5,886 nt of DNA, taken from the NCBI GenBank assembly GCA_003133815.1, contig PKZR01000305.1, forward strand, positions 1 to 5,886. Reading direction: 5' to 3'. The DNA is from Limisphaerales bacterium. Lineage in GTDB: Bacteria > Verrucomicrobiota > Verrucomicrobiia > Limisphaerales > UBA11358. The translations under genes and the position numbers were made by a program. Numbering within the stretch: the first letter of the stretch is position 1; every line of letters starts with the position of its first letter. A model generated the notes under the pieces. It searched no databases. It worked only from the letters and a program-made list of their open reading frames with translations, and was not told the origin of the DNA. Of the stretch, positions 4,807 through 5,886 are shown one piece after another.

Positions 4807-5886
4807 TCAGTTTACCTTCAACAGGACGCAGCCGTGAGGCGGCAGATCGGCGGTGAAGTTCTTCTGTCTGCCCAAATCCTGGCGCAACCACAAATCGCGG
4901 ACGGCGGCCTTGACGCCCAAGCCCAGGTCGTGCCAGATGAGATTGACGGGCACGACGGCAATACTGCGATTGAAGATTCCAACCGCGACGGATTTGTCGG
5001 CAAGTTGTTTCGTCCAAATTTCCGCGCCGGCGAGATTGTTTGTCAGCCGCTGCGCGGCTAGGCCAAGGGCGTCCTGGTTCACGGCAATGACTTCCGGGTT
5101 GGTGAGCAAGGCAAGCGTCCAATCGTCATTGTCCGGCAAATTCGCGCCAACCATCAGTGGTGACGGCAGCAGGCTCCATAGCGAAAGGAGCGTGAGTTGT
5201 TCATTCCGCGTCAATTGGGTGAACCGATCCCTGCCGACAGAGCGGTGCGCGACGGACAAATGGCCGGCCGGCAGCATGTCGGCGTCCGGCCAATGACCCG
5301 GTCCAACAAAATCATGCCAGCGGGCACCGAGCGTGAACTCCCGGTTGAGCGACCTCCAGTTATCCCAGAAATCGCCCGAAACACGCCAGAGATTGGCGTG
5401 CGCAGAAATGTGCGCGCCATCGCCAATGGGCGTCTCGCCCGGCGACGTGCTGAACACGATGGCACGTTCGCATTTGTCAATCGCGTTACGGATCATTTCA
5501 ACCTCGGCGGTGTGATAAGGCTGGGAAAGGTCGTCCACCTTGATGTAATCCACGCCCCATGATGCCCATAGCCGGGCACAGGAATCATACCAAGCCTGGC
5601 CAGCAGCATTGCTGTTGACGCCAAACATGTCGGGACACCAGACACATTTGTCGTTGGTGTTGCCAGCTTCGGTCGCGGTGAAGTTTGAATTTTCGACGGG
5701 CAGGTTCGCGTTGAGCGAATTGCGAGGAATTCCACGCATGACGTGTATGCCAAATTTCAGACCCATCGCGTGAATTTGATCCGCAAGCGGTTTGAACCCC
5801 TGTCCGCCAATGGCGGATGGAAAGCGGTTGGTTGCTGGCAGCAGTCGTCCGAAGGCATCCGAAGCCAGCGGCGCATTGGTGCGGGT
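4807..5886 (-). CDS. GH27-family alpha-galactosidase, partial (5' end beyond the window)
   Basis: The frame is open from the window edge for 359 codons to a TGA at 4809-4807; a methionine at 5766 is internal, because 40 residues of conserved sequence (DAFGRLLP...NRFPSAIGGQGFKPLADQIH) precede it. The protein is a glycoside hydrolase family 27 enzyme that would release terminal alpha-linked galactose from oligosaccharides or galactomannan. Landmarks: MGLKFGIHVMRGIPR; IKVDDLS, whose first Asp (codon 5535-5533) matches the family nucleophile (KYDNC in eukaryotic members); WRVSGDFWDNW, whose first Asp (5373-5371) matches the acid/base; GHWPDADML; SLLPSPLMVGANLP; and LLTNPEVIAVNQD at the end of the barrel. 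A C-terminal beta-domain follows, ending DLPPHGCVLLKVN. The start, with the usual GWNSWD region and any signal peptide, is missing, so location cannot be judged. It probably ends its own transcription unit before pgk. Confidence 0.92.
   Translation of the reverse strand, partial: TRTNAPLASDAFGRLLPATNRFPSAIGGQGFKPLADQIHAMGLKFGIHVMRGIPRNSLNANLPVENSNFTATEAGNTNDKCVWCPDMFGVNSNAAGQAWYDSCARLWASWGVDYIKVDDLSQPYHTAEVEMIRNAIDKCERAIVFSTSPGETPIGDGAHISAHANLWRVSGDFWDNWRSLNREFTLGARWHDFVGPGHWPDADMLPAGHLSVAHRSVGRDRFTQLTRNEQLTLLSLWSLLPSPLMVGANLPDNDDWTLALLTNPEVIAVNQDALGLAAQRLTNNLAGAEIWTKQLADKSVAVGIFNRSIAVVPVNLIWHDLGLGVKAAVRDLWLRQDLGRQKNFTADLPPHGCVLLKVN

Noticed and set aside
4763..5122. A 119-codon minus-strand frame overlapping the alpha-galactosidase 3' end
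   Set aside because: It overlaps the conserved C-terminal domain of the GH27 enzyme in another frame and has an arginine-rich shadow-type composition.

Overview
The window is a compact, moderately GC-rich bacterial segment in which every supported gene lies on the minus strand. Read in the direction of transcription (high to low coordinates) the order is: GH27 alpha-galactosidase (3' part, cut by the window edge); a 132-bp gap; pgk; a small GxxExxY-family gene flanked by inverted repeats; tpiA; secG; an oligopeptide-binding lipoprotein gene (oppA-like); and the first 20 codons of an OppB-type permease. Weak Shine-Dalgarno signals, a GxxExxY gene of this type, and a GH27 enzyme with a KVDD nucleophile motif suggest an environmental bacterium of the Verrucomicrobiota/PVC kind. 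That assignment is inference from gene style only; there is no rRNA or other marker here.

Region 4807-5886 holds the alpha-galactosidase. Region 4675-4806 is the only real intergenic gap; it carries an AT-rich dyad and a weak sigma70-like promoter pointing at pgk. Region 1-4674 looks like one transcription unit. The pgk/tpiA pair supplies two consecutive enzymes of lower glycolysis. secG (Sec translocase) follows tpiA after 8 nt, oppA follows secG after 3 nt, and oppB overlaps oppA by one base (TGATG). The pgk-tpiA-secG order is a known bacterial arrangement, here extended by a peptide importer that needs Sec for export of its binding lipoprotein.

The most interesting part is 2899-3435. A 126-residue GxxExxY protein (PD-(D/E)xK-like nuclease fold family) sits between pgk and tpiA. 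It is bracketed by imperfect inverted repeats built from 8-bp units of the type RCGCAAAG: four units in + orientation at 2909-2940, and four in - orientation at 3396-3427. Two further + units at 3358-3373 form a hairpin with the right-hand array. The right repeat contains the stop codon of pgk, and the left repeat ends about 15-25 bp upstream of the tpiA start. The block looks like a self-contained islet inserted into a core glycolytic operon in the direction of transcription. No transposase is present, so mobility, if any, would need the GxxExxY protein itself or a factor acting in trans.
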